Translations under genes and position numbers: made by a program | DNA from: Vibrio furnissii CIP 102972 | GTDB lineage: Bacteria; Pseudomonadota; Gammaproteobacteria; Enterobacterales; Vibrionaceae | Direction: 5' to 3' | DNA: 64,000 bases | Assembly (NCBI RefSeq): GCF_000176175.1 | Contig: NZ_ACZP01000013.1 | Location: forward strand, 1,009,695 to 1,073,694 | The notes under the pieces: generated by a model | The model's database searches: none | What the model was told of the DNA's origin: nothing | Seen by the model: the letters and a program-made list of their open reading frames with translations, nothing else | In this document: piece by piece, positions 9,984 to 19,607 of the stretch | Layout of the letters: the number at the start of each line of letters is the position of its first letter | Numbering within the stretch: the stretch's first letter is position 1

Positions 9984-10559
9984 ATGACCCAATACAAAAT
10001 CGGCTATTTCGTCGGGAGTTTGTCGTCGACCTCCATCAATCGCAAACTGGCGCATGCACTCGCCAAGTTGGCGCCCCCCGAGCTCGACTTGGTGGAAATT
10101 CCCATCAAAGATTTGCCGTTATATAGCCAAGATTACGATGCCAATTATCCAGACGTGGCCCAAGCCTTCAAACAGGCGATTGCCGATTGCGACGGCTTAT
10201 TGTTTGTGACCCCCGAGTTCAACCGCTCGATTCCCGGATGCTTGAAAAATGCCATCGACTGGGCAAGCCGCCCGTGGGGGCAAAACTCATTTGCCAGCAA
10301 ACCTTCCGGCGTTATCGGCACCTCGCCCGGCGCGATTGGCACCGCCGTAGCTCAAAGCCAGCTGCGCAGCGTGCTCTGTTTTTGCAATTCTCCGTTGATG
10401 AATACCGTTGAAGCCTATCTGCAATATCACGATGGCATGATCGACGACGATGACAATGTCACCACCGAGCGAACCAAAGCGTTTTTGGAAAACTACATGA
10501 ACGAACTGCACCAATTTGTGGTGCGCGTGCTCACGGTGTTGCCTCGCCAAAAGGGATAG
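9984..10559 (+). CDS. NAD(P)H-dependent FMN reductase
   Basis: A 191-residue flavodoxin-fold reductase of the NADPH-dependent FMN reductase/chromate-quinone reductase family. The FMN-phosphate loop is 'GSLSSTSINRKL' at the N-terminus. The central 'TPEFNRSIPGCLKNAIDW' segment and the later 'GTSPGAIGTA' loop are family signatures. It would reduce flavin or quinones in the cytoplasm. An AGGAG-like site lies just before the ATG. The gene is single and is followed by a hairpin terminator near 10690. Confidence 0.88.
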   Translation: MTQYKIGYFVGSLSSTSINRKLAHALAKLAPPELDLVEIPIKDLPLYSQDYDANYPDVAQAFKQAIADCDGLLFVTPEFNRSIPGCLKNAIDWASRPWGQNSFASKPSGVIGTSPGAIGTAVAQSQLRSVLCFCNSPLMNTVEAYLQYHDGMIDDDDNVTTERTKAFLENYMNELHQFVVRVLTVLPRQKG

Positions 10560-10682
10560 CAAAATCACCGCCCATCCCCAATGCGTGAACGTAATCACCA
10601 TCGAGCTTGCAGGCCGATTCACGTTAAGTTGAACGATCGTGGGTGATGTTAATCACAAAAACTGTTATCATGCGCGGCTTTG

Positions 10683-10705
10683 AAAGTTGGCCTCGGCCAA
10701 CTTTT
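10683..10705 (+). terminator. Terminator or leader hairpin upstream of ybiT
   Basis: AAGTTGGCC/GGCCAACTT stem followed by T5. It may end the flavin-reductase transcript or lie in the ybiT leader, about 105 bp before that gene. Confidence 0.7.
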
Positions 10706-10809
10706 TACTTATTGACGATGCCCACTCGACCTTGAAGCCATGCCGACTGCCCCGCAGCCGCAGGATCACTTCACGTCGGAACGGGCAGACCAACAACTTG
10801 GAATGCCTT

Positions 10810-12405
10810 GTGTTAACGACTGCAAACATCACCATGCAATTTGGCGATAAGCCATTGTTTGAAAACATCTCGATTAAATTTGGTAATGGCAACCGTTACG
10901 GCCTGATTGGTGCCAACGGTTGTGGTAAATCCACATTTATGAAAATTCTTAGCGGCGAACTGGAGCCATCAGCAGGCTCGGTTTCAACCGATCCAAACGA
11001 GCGCATGGCTAAACTGGGTCAGGATCAGTTCGCGTTTGAAGAGTTCACGGTGGTGGACACAGTGATCATGGGTCACAAAGAGTTGTGGAAGGTCAAAGAA
11101 GAACGTGACCGTATTTACGCGCTGCCAGAAATGACCGACGAAGACGGCATGCGTGTTGGCGACTTGGAAACTGAATTCGCAGAAATGGACGGCTACTCCG
11201 CCGAAGCGCGCGCGGGTGAACTGTTGCTGGGCTTGGGCATTCCTGAAGCGCAACATTTCGGCCTGATGAGCGAAATCGCACCGGGTCTGAAACTGCGTGT
11301 ATTGCTGGCACAGGTGCTGTTCGCAGAACCAGAAATCATGCTGCTCGACGAACCAACCAACAACCTGGACATGCACACCATCGCATGGCTGGAGCAAACG
11401 TTGCTGGCACGTAACTGCACCATGATCATCATCTCGCACGACCGTCACTTCCTGAACACCGTATGTACCCACATGGCGGATTTGGATTACGGTGAACTGC
11501 GTCTGTTCCACGGTAACTACGACGAATACATGATCGCAGCTGAACAAGCGCGTGACCGTCTGCAAGCCGACAACGCGAAGAAGAAAGCTCAAATTGCTGA
11601 GCTGCAAACCTTCGTTAGCCGCTTCTCTGCAAACGCATCGAAAGCCAAACAGGCCACTTCTCGTCAGAAACAGCTGGATAAAATCCAACTCGAAGAAGTG
11701 AAACCGTCAAGCCGTCAGTCACCATTCATCCGTTTCGATCAGAAGAAAGAGCTGTTCCGTAACGCGCTGGAAGTGGAAGGTTTGAAACAAGGTTACGGCG
11801 AAAACATTCTAATCAACAACGTCAACCTGATGGTTGAAGTGGGTGAACGCATCGCGATCATCGGTGAGAACGGTATCGGTAAATCCACCACGCTCAACAC
11901 GCTGGCAGGTGTGATGGAACCGATGGCGGGCATGATCAAATGGTCTGAAAACAACAACATCGGTTTCTACGCTCAGGATCACGCGCATGATTTCGCAGAA
12001 GACATGTCGCTGCTAGATTGGATGAGCCAGTGGAAAAACGAAGGCGAAGACGAGCAAACCGTGCGCGGTATTCTGGGTCGTATGCTGTTCTCACAAAACG
12101 ACATCAAGAAATCGGTCAAAGTGATTTCGGGTGGTGAGCAAGGTCGTATGCTGTTTGGTAAGCTGATCATGCAAAAACCAAACATCTTGCTGATGGACGA
12201 ACCAACCAACCACATGGATATGGAATCGATCGAAGCCTTGAACTTGGCGCTGGAAAACTACAAAGGCACGCTGCTGTTTGTATCTCACGACCGTCAGTTC
12301 GTCTCATCGATTGCGACACGCATCATCGAAATCACCAAAGATGGTGTGAACGACTTCCACGGCACTTACGATGAGTACCTGGCGAAACAAGGCCTGATTG
12401 GCTAA
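10810..12405 (+). CDS. ybiT: ABC-F family ATPase YbiT
   Basis: Soluble ABC-F protein of 531 residues with two ATP-binding cassettes. Each cassette has a Walker A motif ([18 protein letters not shown]) and a Walker B in '[10 protein letters not shown]' / '[10 protein letters not shown]'. A charged linker contains the family-specific '[19 protein letters not shown]' stretch. It matches E. coli YbiT closely along its length. ABC-F proteins bind the ribosomal E site and modulate translation. The frame is open to 10687, but the GTG used here gives the length and N-terminus of E. coli YbiT. The second cassette has 'SGGEQGR' as its signature, while the first reads 'IAPGLKLR', which is usual for YbiT. 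Confidence 0.93.
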   Translation: MLTTANITMQFGDKPLFENISIKFGNGNRYGLIGANGCGKSTFMKILSGELEPSAGSVSTDPNERMAKLGQDQFAFEEFTVVDTVIMGHKELWKVKEERDRIYALPEMTDEDGMRVGDLETEFAEMDGYSAEARAGELLLGLGIPEAQHFGLMSEIAPGLKLRVLLAQVLFAEPEIMLLDEPTNNLDMHTIAWLEQTLLARNCTMIIISHDRHFLNTVCTHMADLDYGELRLFHGNYDEYMIAAEQARDRLQADNAKKKAQIAELQTFVSRFSANASKAKQATSRQKQLDKIQLEEVKPSSRQSPFIRFDQKKELFRNALEVEGLKQGYGENILINNVNLMVEVGERIAIIGENGIGKSTTLNTLAGVMEPMAGMIKWSENNNIGFYAQDHAHDFAEDMSLLDWMSQWKNEGEDEQTVRGILGRMLFSQNDIKKSVKVISGGEQGRMLFGKLIMQKPNILLMDEPTNHMDMESIEALNLALENYKGTLLFVSHDRQFVSSIATRIIEITKDGVNDFHGTYDEYLAKQGLIG

Positions 12406-12439
12406 TTCGCCACTCGGTTTTAAGCCAAAACGCTTGCTC

Positions 12440-12469
12440 AAAAGCCATCGCCTTTGCGATGGCTTTTTT
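12440..12469 (+). terminator. ybiT terminator
   Basis: GCCATCGC/GCGATGGC stem with a CTTT loop, flanked by A4 and T6. Confidence 0.9.
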
Positions 12470-12938
12470 ATGTGCACCAACCGGTGAGAGCCTTCTCCCC
12501 CCAACGCGATATTCAACGCGGACGCCCACTCAACCACGCCGTAAAGTTTTTGGTGATCCATCACAGAAATTGAGCGACACCGCCGAGAACGTGATACACT
12601 CCACCGCTATTTTGTTTGGCTGCTTTTTTCACCTAGTATTACAGCAGGCAGAAAGGTCGCACAACGACGGTCAACGGTGATGGAAGGCATCATCGAAGCC
12701 AACAAAACGGAGCGGAAAACGGAAGTTGGACGCTCGTCATACGCGTAAATAACGCCAGCGGGAAGCGACAAGCGTGAGGCGAACCTGAGTGATGAAGATC
12801 AGGAAGACTCTAGCGCGCAAGCATATCGGGTGTTGAGTGAAAGACCGCACAACAGAAGCCGGGCGTCAGCCTAGGCGAAATAATAATGGTTCGAACGCCA
12901 CTCAGCCCCTTCAGTAAAGTGAGCACCTTTTTAAACTT
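12470..12938. other. Intergenic between ybiT and ygiQ, no gene recognised
   Basis: About 470 bp with no convincing open frame on either strand and no clear fold. It must contain the ygiQ promoter. Confidence 0.5.
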
Positions 12939-15284
12939 ATGAATACACCAAAGATTAACGAATACAAGAAATACTGGGCCGAGTGTTTTGGCACTGCCCC
13001 ATTCCTGCCAACATCGCGTCAAGAGATGCAGGCGCTGGGCTGGGACAGCTGCGACATCATCATCGTCACAGGCGATGCGTATGTCGATCACCCGAGCTTC
13101 GGTATGGCGATCATTGGCCGTTTGCTGGAGTCGCAAGGATTCCGCGTCGGCATCATCGCGCAGCCGGAATGGAACAGCAAAGAGGCGTTTACGACTTTAG
13201 GGAAACCGAATCTGTTCTTTGGCGTCACCGCTGGCAACATGGACTCCATGATCAACCGTTACACGTCTGATAAAAAGCTGCGCCACGATGATGCGTACAC
13301 GCCCAACAACGAAGGCGGTAAACGTCCGGATCGTGCCACGCTGGTGTATTCACAACGCTGCCGCGAAGCATACAAAGACGTGCCGATTGTGCTAGGTGGC
13401 ATTGAAGCCAGCCTGCGTCGCGTCGCGCACTACGATTACTGGTCAGACAAAGTTCGCCGTTCCGTGCTGTTTGATGCCAAAGCCGACATCCTGCTGTTTG
13501 GTAACGCCGAGCGCGCACTGGTGGAAGTGGCGCATCGCCTCGCCAACGGGGAAAGCATCAGCGAGATGACCAACGTGCGCGGCACGGCTGTTAACCTGCC
13601 TGCGGCGCCAGAAAGCTTCACCATCATCGACTCGTCACGTATTGATAAGCCGAGCAAACCGTTCGTCCCTACCAACCCGTACGAAGTGGAAACTCAGTGC
13701 GAAACCGGTAAAAAAGACGAAGCAGAAGCCAAACCGATCACCATTCGTCCTTCTCGCCACGATGCCAAGACGACCGCGGTACGTCTGCCCTCTTACGAGA
13801 AGCTGCAAAACGACCGGATTCTGTATGCACACGCCAGCCGTGTGTTGCACCTAGAAACCAACCCGTATTCTGGCCGCGCGCTAATTCAAAGCCACGGCAA
13901 CCGTGAATTGTGGGTAAACCAAGCACCGATTCCACTCTCCACTGAAGAGATGGATTTCGTGTTCGATTTGCCTTACGCCCGTGTACCACACCCGATGTAT
14001 GGCAAAGCGAAAATTCCGGCTTACGACATGATCAAGACCTCGGTCAACATCATGCGTGGCTGTTTTGGTGGCTGCTCTTTCTGTTCGATCACCGAACACG
14101 AAGGCCGCATCATTCAAAACCGTTCGAAAGAGTCGATCATCAACGAACTGAAAGAGATTCGTGACAAGGTTCCGGGCTTTACCGGCACCATTTCAGATTT
14201 GGGTGGCCCAACGGCCAACATGTACCGCCTTGGCTGTTCAGATCCGAAAGCGGAAGCGAACTGTCGCCGTCCGTCGTGCGTGTTCCCGGGCATCTGTCAT
14301 AAGCTCAATACCGATCACAAGCACACCATCGACCTGTATCGTGATGCACGTAAAGTCGACGGTATTAAGAAGATCATGATTGCCTCAGGCGTGCGTTACG
14401 ATCTGGCCATTGAGTCTCCGGAATACATCAAAGAACTGGTCACGCACCACGTGGGTGGTTACCTGAAGATTGCACCGGAACATACCGAGAAATCGCCGCT
14501 GGATCTGATGATGAAACCGGGCATGGGAACCTACGATCGCTTCAAAGAGCTGTTTGAGAAATACAGCGCCGAAGCGGGTAAGAAACAGTACCTGATCCCG
14601 TACTTCATCTCCGCGCACCCGGGCACAGAAGATGAAGACATGCTCAATCTGGCGCTGTGGCTCAAGAAGAACAACTACGAGTGTGACCAAGTTCAGAACT
14701 TCTACCCATCACCGATGTGTAACGCGACCGCGATGTATCACTCCGAAGTGAACCCGCTGAAACGCGTGAAGTACAAAAAACGTGAAGACGTCGCGGTGCC
14801 TAAAGGCGACCGTCAGCGCCGCCTGCACAAAGCACTGCTGCGTTACCACGATCCAGCCAACTGGCCGTTGATCCGCGAAGCGCTGATCAACATGGGTAAA
14901 AAGCACCTGATCGGCGACAAACCGGGCTGTTTGGTGCCATCAGAAGATGGTGAAAAACTGACGCCGGCCCAACGCCGTAAATCGGGTCGCCATGGTTCGA
15001 ACCGTTTTGCAACCAAGCATACGATGTCACAGCCGGGCTTTGATGCGCTACGTAGTGGTAAATCCAATGGCCAACGCTCTGGCCAAGGCAAATCCAATGG
15101 TCAATCTGGCGGACAAGCCAAGCCGGGAGCGCATGGAAAACCCGCAAGCAACCCAAACAAGCCAGGCCAAAACGGGAAACCGAATGGCAATGGCCGCCCC
15201 AACACCTCAGGACAAGGACAAAATCGCACTCGTCCCGGAGGCAAAGGGAAAGCGCAAGGTCGTCATAGCCAACGCGCATCATGA
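12939..15284 (+). CDS. ygiQ: YgiQ-type radical SAM protein
   Basis: A 781-residue radical SAM protein of the YgiQ family. The [4Fe-4S] cluster motif CxxxCxxC is at C375, C379 and C382 ('[10 protein letters not shown]'). The N-terminus '[20 protein letters not shown]' and the central '[17 protein letters not shown]' region match the E. coli protein, whose reaction is not established. The last 90 or so residues are a low-complexity Gly/Gln/Asn/Lys tail of repeated SNGQ- and KPG-like units, longer than in enterobacteria and probably disordered. It ends at a strong terminator. Confidence 0.92.
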   Translation: MNTPKINEYKKYWAECFGTAPFLPTSRQEMQALGWDSCDIIIVTGDAYVDHPSFGMAIIGRLLESQGFRVGIIAQPEWNSKEAFTTLGKPNLFFGVTAGNMDSMINRYTSDKKLRHDDAYTPNNEGGKRPDRATLVYSQRCREAYKDVPIVLGGIEASLRRVAHYDYWSDKVRRSVLFDAKADILLFGNAERALVEVAHRLANGESISEMTNVRGTAVNLPAAPESFTIIDSSRIDKPSKPFVPTNPYEVETQCETGKKDEAEAKPITIRPSRHDAKTTAVRLPSYEKLQNDRILYAHASRVLHLETNPYSGRALIQSHGNRELWVNQAPIPLSTEEMDFVFDLPYARVPHPMYGKAKIPAYDMIKTSVNIMRGCFGGCSFCSITEHEGRIIQNRSKESIINELKEIRDKVPGFTGTISDLGGPTANMYRLGCSDPKAEANCRRPSCVFPGICHKLNTDHKHTIDLYRDARKVDGIKKIMIASGVRYDLAIESPEYIKELVTHHVGGYLKIAPEHTEKSPLDLMMKPGMGTYDRFKELFEKYSAEAGKKQYLIPYFISAHPGTEDEDMLNLALWLKKNNYECDQVQNFYPSPMCNATAMYHSEVNPLKRVKYKKREDVAVPKGDRQRRLHKALLRYHDPANWPLIREALINMGKKHLIGDKPGCLVPSEDGEKLTPAQRRKSGRHGSNRFATKHTMSQPGFDALRSGKSNGQRSGQGKSNGQSGGQAKPGAHGKPASNPNKPGQNGKPNGNGRPNTSGQGQNRTRPGGKGKAQGRHSQRAS

Positions 15285-15289
15285 GATGA

Positions 15290-15318
15290 AAAAAACCGCC
15301 AACACTGGCGGTTTTTTT
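15290..15318 (+). terminator. ygiQ terminator
   Basis: ACCGCC/GGCGGT stem with flanking A and T runs immediately after the stop codon. Confidence 0.92.
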
Positions 15319-15671
15319 ATCACTATCATTTCTTAATTCAGCACCCTAAATTAAAAACCATAAATTGAACCTATATTTCAAATTGAATTCGTCAGATTTT
15401 CATTAAAATTTAAATATGTGACATTGTACGTACGATTGATACTCCCGCCCAGAAAAACACAAAATCTCTCTATAGACCATGGATAATATCGCTACCAGCT
15501 TAGCGACAGCCTCAAACCCATGAAGCGCTGGAATAACAACCAAACATAACCAGTTTCGCTAAAGACATGTACAAATCTGCTGGATAATTCTTTTCATGAG
15601 AACTCTAACAGCGACCGAAGATGAATCACTTTAAGGTAATTCACAGTTGTTCATCGACGGAAGAGAATACA
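15319..15671. other. Promoter region of the sugar symporter operon
   Basis: About 350 bp, AT-rich in its first 100 bp. A self-complementary GTACGTAC lies near 15427-15434, but no operator can be named. No regulator gene lies next to the operon. Confidence 0.4.
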
Positions 15672-17066
15672 ATGTATAAATATAAGCTGCCTGTATTAGA
15701 GAAAGTGGGGTTCGGGGCCGGTGATATGGCCGTTAACGTCGTAATTTCCTCTATGATGTTAATTATTACCTTCTTTTACACCGATATCTTTGGCATCAAA
15801 CCGCAAGATCTCGCGATGTTGTTCATTGTCGTGCGTCTAATCGATGCGGTGACCGATCCATTGATGGGTATGCTGACTGATAAAATCAAAACGCGTTGGG
15901 GACGCTACCGCCCTTACATGCTGTTTTTGGCTGTGCCATTTGGCTTGTCAGTTTACTTGGCGTTCAGCACGCCAGACGCCGACTACAACAGCAAACTGAT
16001 CTACGCCTACGCGACTTACATTCTGGTCACCATCATGTTTACCGCGGTGACTATTCCGTACATCTCGCTCATCAGCGTGTTGACCGATGACCCGAAAGAA
16101 CGCTTGTCTGCCAATGGCTACCGCTTGTTCTTCGCCAAGATCGCCGCGTTTCTGGTCACCATCATTGTGCCGCAACTGTCTGCGTATTGGGGCCAAGACA
16201 ACATTCAGTTAGGTTACCAATACTCCATGGGACTGATGGGCCTCATGGGCACGCTGTTATTCCTGTTCTGCTTTGCGACCACCAAAGAGCGCATCGAACA
16301 CAAAGTCGAGCAAACCAATTTTGCTCAGCAAGTGAAACTGTTAGTCAAAAATGACCAATGGTTGATCCTGTGTGCGGTGTGTGTCACCGGTACAGTCGGC
16401 TACGTGATTCGTGGTTCAGTGGCCGCTTATTACGCCAAATACTATCTTGGCGGTGACGCTGGCACCATCTCAGCCTTCTTGGCGACCGGTGTGGTGGCTG
16501 CGATTCTGGCAATGGTTGCATCCACGTGGATCACCAAGTTCTACTGTAAAGTTAAACTGTTCCGCTACAGCCAAATTGCGGTGCTATTTCTGAGCGCACT
16601 ACTTTATCTGACTGTCGGTCGTGGCGACTTTGCGTTGGCCTTCATCCTCTATTTCTTGGTGTCATTTGTGGTGGACTTGCATGCCCCTGTGTTTTGGTCA
16701 GCCATTGCCGAAGCCGTCGATTACGGCACCTACAAAACTGGCCAACGTGTTTCTGGCCTCGCCTTTGGTGGCATCTCTTTCTGCCAAAAATTTGGGATGG
16801 GGATCGCGGGGGCGATTGTGGGCTGGCTACTCACCACCTTCGAATACGTACCCAACCAAGATCAATCTGATTTCACACTGACCGGTATCGCGCTGATGTT
16901 GACGGTGATCCCGGGCTTGTTCCACTTCCTGATGGGCGCTTTCATGTTCAAGTACAAAGTGACGGACCGTTACTACCACTCCATCACCGCGACCAACATT
17001 CTTGAACAAGAAGAAAACCTCAGCGAAGTGAAGACTCATATACCTGTTAAAGGCCAGGCAAATTAA
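15672..17066 (+). CDS. GPH-family oligosaccharide:cation symporter
   Basis: A 464-residue transporter of the glycoside-pentoside-hexuronide:cation symporter family (MelB/XynP/YicJ type) with about 12 membrane helices. It carries the family's N-terminal 'EKVGFGAGDMAVN' motif and the loop 'DPLMGMLTDKIKTRWGRYRPY' between helices 2 and 3. The start chosen follows GGAAGAG at normal spacing, and the frame opens 17 codons earlier without one. The GH43 gene follows 11 bp after the stop, so uptake and hydrolysis of an arabinose- or xylose-containing oligosaccharide are probably coupled. Confidence 0.9.
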   Translation: MYKYKLPVLEKVGFGAGDMAVNVVISSMMLIITFFYTDIFGIKPQDLAMLFIVVRLIDAVTDPLMGMLTDKIKTRWGRYRPYMLFLAVPFGLSVYLAFSTPDADYNSKLIYAYATYILVTIMFTAVTIPYISLISVLTDDPKERLSANGYRLFFAKIAAFLVTIIVPQLSAYWGQDNIQLGYQYSMGLMGLMGTLLFLFCFATTKERIEHKVEQTNFAQQVKLLVKNDQWLILCAVCVTGTVGYVIRGSVAAYYAKYYLGGDAGTISAFLATGVVAAILAMVASTWITKFYCKVKLFRYSQIAVLFLSALLYLTVGRGDFALAFILYFLVSFVVDLHAPVFWSAIAEAVDYGTYKTGQRVSGLAFGGISFCQKFGMGIAGAIVGWLLTTFEYVPNQDQSDFTLTGIALMLTVIPGLFHFLMGAFMFKYKVTDRYYHSITATNILEQEENLSEVKTHIPVKGQAN

Positions 17067-17077
17067 GGTTAAGTAAG

Positions 17078-18016
17078 ATGCAAGAACTCATCAATCCAAT
17101 TATTGAACAGCGTGCTGATCCACATATCACCAAGCACAGTGATGGCTACTATTACTTCACGGCGTCTGTCCCCGAGTATGACCGCATTGAAATTCGCCGT
17201 GCCAAATCCATTGCTGAGCTGCGTACGACCAGTGAACTCATTAACGCTTGGTACAAACCAGACACAGGCCCATACAGCGACCTCATTTGGGCGCCGGAAT
17301 TACATTTCATTGATGGGGCTTGGTATGTGTACTTTGCCGCAGCACCGTCTCGAGCGATCGTTGACGGATTGTTTCAGCACCGCATGTATGCCATCTCCAA
17401 CCACAACGCCAACCCCATCACCGACAACTGGGTGTTTGAAGGGCAAATCGACACCGGCATGGACACATTCTGTCTGGATGCCACGTCGTTTAGCCATCAA
17501 GGGCGAAACTACTACGTTTGGGCGCAAAAAGAGAACGGCATTCGAGGCAACTCCAACCTTTACATTGCCGAGTTGGAAACGCCAACACAGCTGAGAACCC
17601 AACCGCAACGATTAACCATTCCCGAATTCGATTGGGAACAACGCGGGTTCTGGGTCAATGAAGGGCCGTCGATATTGCATCGTCATGGCAAGTTCTGGAT
17701 GACATATTCCGCCAGTGCGACCGATGAAAACTACTGCATGGGCTTACTCTGGGCCGATGAGAACAGCGACTTGCTCAACCCAGCAAGCTGGCATAAATCT
17801 GATCATCCCGTCTTTGCGACCAACTGGGAGAAAAAGGTGTACGGCCCGGGTCACAACAGCTTTACACAAGATGAAAACGGTCACGACTTGTTGGTTTACC
17901 ACGCGCGTGATTATACCGAAATTGAAGGCGATCCACTGTGGGATCCAAACCGTCACACCCGCATCAAAGTGCTGACGTGGAAAGATGGCTTCCCACAATT
18001 TGGCGACGCCATCTAA
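17078..18016 (+). CDS. Glycoside hydrolase family 43 enzyme
   Basis: A 312-residue five-bladed beta-propeller glycosidase. The three GH43 carboxylates are visible: general base D14 ('RADPHI'), pKa modulator D134 ('CLDATSF') and acid E195 ('VNEGPS'). There is no signal peptide, so it acts in the cytoplasm on sugars brought in by the adjacent symporter. The single-domain size and the 'GPYSDLIWAPELHFIDG' segment suggest an exo-acting arabinofuranosidase or xylosidase. The subfamily cannot be fixed by eye. Confidence 0.9.
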   Translation: MQELINPIIEQRADPHITKHSDGYYYFTASVPEYDRIEIRRAKSIAELRTTSELINAWYKPDTGPYSDLIWAPELHFIDGAWYVYFAAAPSRAIVDGLFQHRMYAISNHNANPITDNWVFEGQIDTGMDTFCLDATSFSHQGRNYYVWAQKENGIRGNSNLYIAELETPTQLRTQPQRLTIPEFDWEQRGFWVNEGPSILHRHGKFWMTYSASATDENYCMGLLWADENSDLLNPASWHKSDHPVFATNWEKKVYGPGHNSFTQDENGHDLLVYHARDYTEIEGDPLWDPNRHTRIKVLTWKDGFPQFGDAI

Positions 18017-18104
18017 CCGACCGGGCAGAGGCCGCGTTTTACGCGCCCTCTGCTTTTCGGTTCAACATATTTCCAACCATCAAGCAAACCATTGGATGAA
18101 CAAC

Positions 18105-18683
18105 ATGAGTGCCCTTACCGATATGCGCGCTGGCGAGCGCTACTGGATTAACGACCCAGAACTGATCGAAATTCGAGATACAACGCGAGATTTGGCGGCT
18201 GAATACAATCAGTTGCCTCGACGAGACCGCGACCAACAACGTGCGATTTTGACCCAAATGTTTGCGGCGGTTGGTGAAGATGTCCACATCGAAAAACAGA
18301 TCAACATCGACTACGGCATCAACACCACTTTGGGAAGCCACGTGTTCATCAACTTCAACTTCACCCTACTCGACTGCGCGCCAGTCACCATTGGCAACCA
18401 CGTGTTTATCGGCCCCAATGTGCAGGTCTACACCGCGCATCATCCGCTCGATTTTACGACCCGAGATGAACACATCGGTTGGGCAGAACCTGTTACGATT
18501 GGCAATCATGTGTGGATTGGCGGCAACTGTACCATCATGCCTGGCGTCACTATCGGCAACGGCGCAGTCATTGGTGCCGGCAGCGTTGTCACCAAAGATG
18601 TCCCGCCCAATAGCCTAGCGTTCGGTCATCCATGCCGAGTCCACAAAACGCTCGGACAAGCACAACGCGAAGCAAACCATTAA
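18105..18683 (+). CDS. Sugar O-acetyltransferase (LacA/Maa type)
   Basis: A 192-residue left-handed beta-helix acetyltransferase of the maltose/galactoside O-acetyltransferase group. It has an N-terminal Mac-type cap ('MRAGERYWINDPEL'), hexapeptide repeats ('TIGNHVFIGPNV', 'TIGNHVWIGGNC') and the catalytic histidine in 'YTAHHPL'. It probably acetylates non-metabolisable sugars from the symporter/GH43 pathway. Two ATGs compete (18096 and 18105), and the second has the better spacing to GGA. It is the third gene of the likely operon, 88 bp after GH43. Confidence 0.87.
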   Translation: MSALTDMRAGERYWINDPELIEIRDTTRDLAAEYNQLPRRDRDQQRAILTQMFAAVGEDVHIEKQINIDYGINTTLGSHVFINFNFTLLDCAPVTIGNHVFIGPNVQVYTAHHPLDFTTRDEHIGWAEPVTIGNHVWIGGNCTIMPGVTIGNGAVIGAGSVVTKDVPPNSLAFGHPCRVHKTLGQAQREANH

Positions 18684-18714
18684 ACGAAAGCCACCCATGC
18701 GGTGGCTTTCGTTT
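18682..18714 (+). terminator. Terminator of the GH43 operon
   Basis: A perfect 14-bp stem (AAACGAAAGCCACC with GGTGGCTTTCGTTT) and a five-base loop. It is symmetrical and could serve both strands. Confidence 0.9.
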
Positions 18715-18791
18715 GTTTAACTACATGCAACGCAGATGGCCCGGCTAGGCAAATGTCATCACACGAACTCAATCAGCGGCGATCCATCATG

Positions 18792-19607
18792 TCACACGTG
18801 CGCCGCGGTTGGATTCACCAATGCTTGAGCGCCGTTCAGGCACTGCAAAGCACACGCCCGCATTTCCGCTAGCGAATAGGGATTCTCCATCTGCATCGGC
18901 ACTTCCAACCCCATCGGAACGCCTTTTGGCATCGCATCAAGAATCGCTTGTAACGGAATCTGTCCTTGTCCCGGTGGCAATCGATCTTCGCGCGCGGTAT
19001 GCAGTAATGCCTCGTGTTCGTAATGTTCGAGCCTTAACGCGTCACACAAATGCATAAACGGCAGCTTGTGCACCGGAATCGTGGCAAGTTGTTGCAACGA
19101 ACTGTTAGAACGATCAAAATGCAGCGTGTCCACCAAAATCCCGACCGAATCGCCAGCGTCTTTTGTCACGGCGTACGCTGTGGCTAAATCAGGCACGTTG
19201 GTCCACGGGAAAAACTCAAGCACAACATTTAAATCATAGCTCGATGCTTTCTCCCCCAAATGCGCTAGTGAGTCCGCCAATCTCGAGAGATTTGGATCGT
19301 AAGGTGCCGTGATGATCTGCTTTGCACCCAATTGCGCACCAGCTTCGAGAAAAGGTTCCAAATCCTTGATGTCAAAGTTGGGCGTCATGCGAACAAACTC
19401 AATGTCATGAACGCCAATGCCCGTATTGGCCAACGCCGCTTGCGTCGCTCTCATCATTCGCTTGTCCTCCATCAATGGATAGCCAGGCGAGTTATCGGTC
19501 ACTTTTATGAGCCGCAGCCCCACAGCGTCGTAGCCAATATCGGCAGCCATTTCAATCATTTGATCCGGTGTAAGATGAATCACCGTGAGGTGTGCCAATG
19601 AAAACAT
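18792..19607 (-). CDS. Sugar phosphate isomerase/epimerase-like TIM-barrel protein
   Basis: A 271-residue xylose-isomerase-like TIM barrel (AP endonuclease 2 fold). Metal-ligand-type residues appear in 'VVLEFFPW' (Glu), 'GILVDTLHFDRS' (Asp, His), 'MHLCDALR' (Asp) and 'LEVPM' (Glu). The ATG shares one base with the stop of the upstream dehydrogenase gene (TGATG) and has GGGAGA before it, so the two are translationally coupled. The enzyme may isomerise or cleave the product of that flavoprotein. The substrate is unknown. Confidence 0.85.
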   Translation of the reverse strand: MFSLAHLTVIHLTPDQMIEMAADIGYDAVGLRLIKVTDNSPGYPLMEDKRMMRATQAALANTGIGVHDIEFVRMTPNFDIKDLEPFLEAGAQLGAKQIITAPYDPNLSRLADSLAHLGEKASSYDLNVVLEFFPWTNVPDLATAYAVTKDAGDSVGILVDTLHFDRSNSSLQQLATIPVHKLPFMHLCDALRLEHYEHEALLHTAREDRLPPGQGQIPLQAILDAMPKGVPMGLEVPMQMENPYSLAEMRACALQCLNGAQALVNPTAAHV

